The notes under the pieces were generated by a model. It was not told where the DNA came from and ran no database searches. It saw only the letters and a program-made list of their open reading frames with translations. Positions 63,088-64,000 of a stretch of 64,000 nucleotides of DNA are shown here, piece by piece; position 1 is the first letter of the stretch, and each line of letters begins with the position of its first letter. Made by a program: the position numbers and the translations under genes. The stretch comes from Neopestalotiopsis rosae (lineage: Eukaryota; Ascomycota; Sordariomycetes; Amphisphaeriales; Sporocadaceae): NCBI GenBank assembly GCA_023078685.1, contig JALGAS010000001.1:1550001-1614000 (forward strand). The letters are read 5' to 3'.

Positions 63088-63968
63088 CTAGACCTGCGTG
63101 ATGCTAGGATTTCGACCTATCCAGTATGAGAACTTGTATTGCGGAACATGCTGATGATAAACCAATGATGGTCCACTTGCCAGTATATCAGGATTCATTG
63201 CCAGGTCTTGAAGAGCGCTTCTCAAATCTGAATGTGAGTACTGCTTGATAAGCTGCCGGATATATGTCGAACTTATCTCCCTCACAGCTGCTTGATGGTG
63301 GATATATCGGATGACTTTTTCCGAATCTTCCTGAAGAGTACAAGATCTGGTATGCCTGGCAGCCTGGGCCATTCTTCTGTATGATTCCCGTCTAGCCGGC
63401 GCAAAGATTTCAGATCCTACCCAATCGTCAATATTCATGAAAGAAGGGTTTGCTGAATCATTCAACATGTCCTATTATTACCTTGAGACTCACGTGTAAG
63501 TACGGCCAGAGCAGCACTGTAGAAAGCTTCTTCCCTTGCTATCCATCGGTCCACCTCACTTCCGTCCCATGATATGTTTTCCCAAGGTCTACAGCCTCGG
63601 ACTGAGTGCCAGTGATTATGATCAGAGACGACATCGGACCGCCTGCCGGCGTCGCTAACCATAATTACATCGCAATTCCATTGATTCCAAATTTGCAGCG
63701 ACAAGTTGTTCAATTGATCCGGACCGCACAACGGAACAAATTGGAGGTCAAAACCATCAAGGGTCACCGACTCAGTAAGGCGTCGTCGGAATGAAAACCA
63801 ATCCGCCATACTACAGTCATAGACCCAAGCCCACTCATGCTTGCCATAACCCCTCCACAGCCGAGCTCGCTCCCGTTTGCTCAACACCAGGCTTTCACCC
63901 AGGGCGGCACATTTATTTTCCAATTGCTGATCATCTGCGGGAAGTATTATAGCAGCGATGATATTCAT
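63088..63968 (-). CDS. Unknown protein (two exons, 279 aa)
   Basis: Exon 1 is 63968-63494 and exon 2 is 63452-63088, with a 41-nt GTGAGT...GATTCAG intron; the phase fits. Exon 1 reads SKRERARLWRGYGKHEWAWV, DGFDLQFVPLCGPDQLNNLS and ENISWDGSEVDRWIAREEAF; exon 2 reads NPSFMNIDDWVGSEIFAPAR and RYIHHQAAVREISSTYIRQL. Acidic, Trp-rich and globular in character. No family recognised. ATG at 63968 is a plausible start, but the window ends 32 bases upstream, so an earlier exon cannot be excluded. The intron is at the short end for these fungi. Confidence 0.5.
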
Positions 63969-64000
63969 GTCGTGCCCGTTGTGAAAGGCATGATTGAGCA

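Noticed and set aside
1..64000. tRNA, rRNA or telomeric repeats
   Set aside because: No cloverleaf with the conserved T-loop and D-loop bases, no ribosomal sequence, and no TTAGGG array were seen on reading both strands; a covariance-model scan would be the decisive test.

Overview
The window looks like an accessory, repeat-rich stretch of a filamentous ascomycete (Pezizomycotina, probably Sordariomycetes) chromosome. This is inferred from short 41-105 nt introns with fungal GTANGT donors and GCTAAC/GCTGAC branch sites, from low gene density, and from fungus-restricted families: FTA2-like kinase-fold proteins, a GT71/MNN1 mannosyltransferase fragment, a SUR7-like protein, an AreA-GATA-like protein, a fungal SNF2 helicase and F-box/ankyrin proteins. 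I saw no rRNA, tRNA, CRISPR array or telomeric repeat. All family names come from reading motifs; no database search was run.

Layout. 1-4.5 kb: a four-exon two-RRM protein and spacer. 4.5-9.2 kb: copies of a palindrome-bearing repeat, three hairpins and a frameshifted small gene. 9.2-15 kb: a possible GPI-type protein, a 940-aa pseudokinase and an unknown protein. 15.5-20.3 kb: repeats (palindrome element with a nested MITE, family C, a 17-bp minisatellite, one arm of an inverted repeat). 21-28.3 kb: a mucin-like type I membrane protein, an unknown basic protein, an F-box/ankyrin protein and a coiled-coil protein. 28.8-30.4 kb: repeats and a second MITE. 31-37.2 kb: a short Hsp70-like protein, a JmjC-like protein and an AreA-GATA-like gene with an in-frame stop. 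37.3-38.5 kb: the other arm of the inverted repeat. 38.8-49 kb: an F-box-like protein, an F-box relic, and four FTA2-like loci (two intact, two broken) amid an inverted duplication. 49.3-55.4 kb: a small membrane protein, another palindrome element and an intact ten-exon SNF2 ATPase. 55.7-64 kb: relics of an MFS transporter, a membrane protein and a mannosyltransferase, then a SUR7-like gene, coiled-coil genes and an unknown two-exon gene.

The genes do not form a visible pathway or biosynthetic cluster. The coherent themes are duplication and decay: four FTA2 loci, an F-box copy, inverted repeats, and stop codons that fit the C-to-T changes of repeat-induced point mutation. The most distinctive unexplained signal is a 23-nt near-perfect palindrome (11-bp arms GGATGTCAGTC around one base). 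It occurs 14 times and is better conserved than its surroundings, in at least two different flanking contexts. In one element family it occurs in pairs about 365-390 bp apart.
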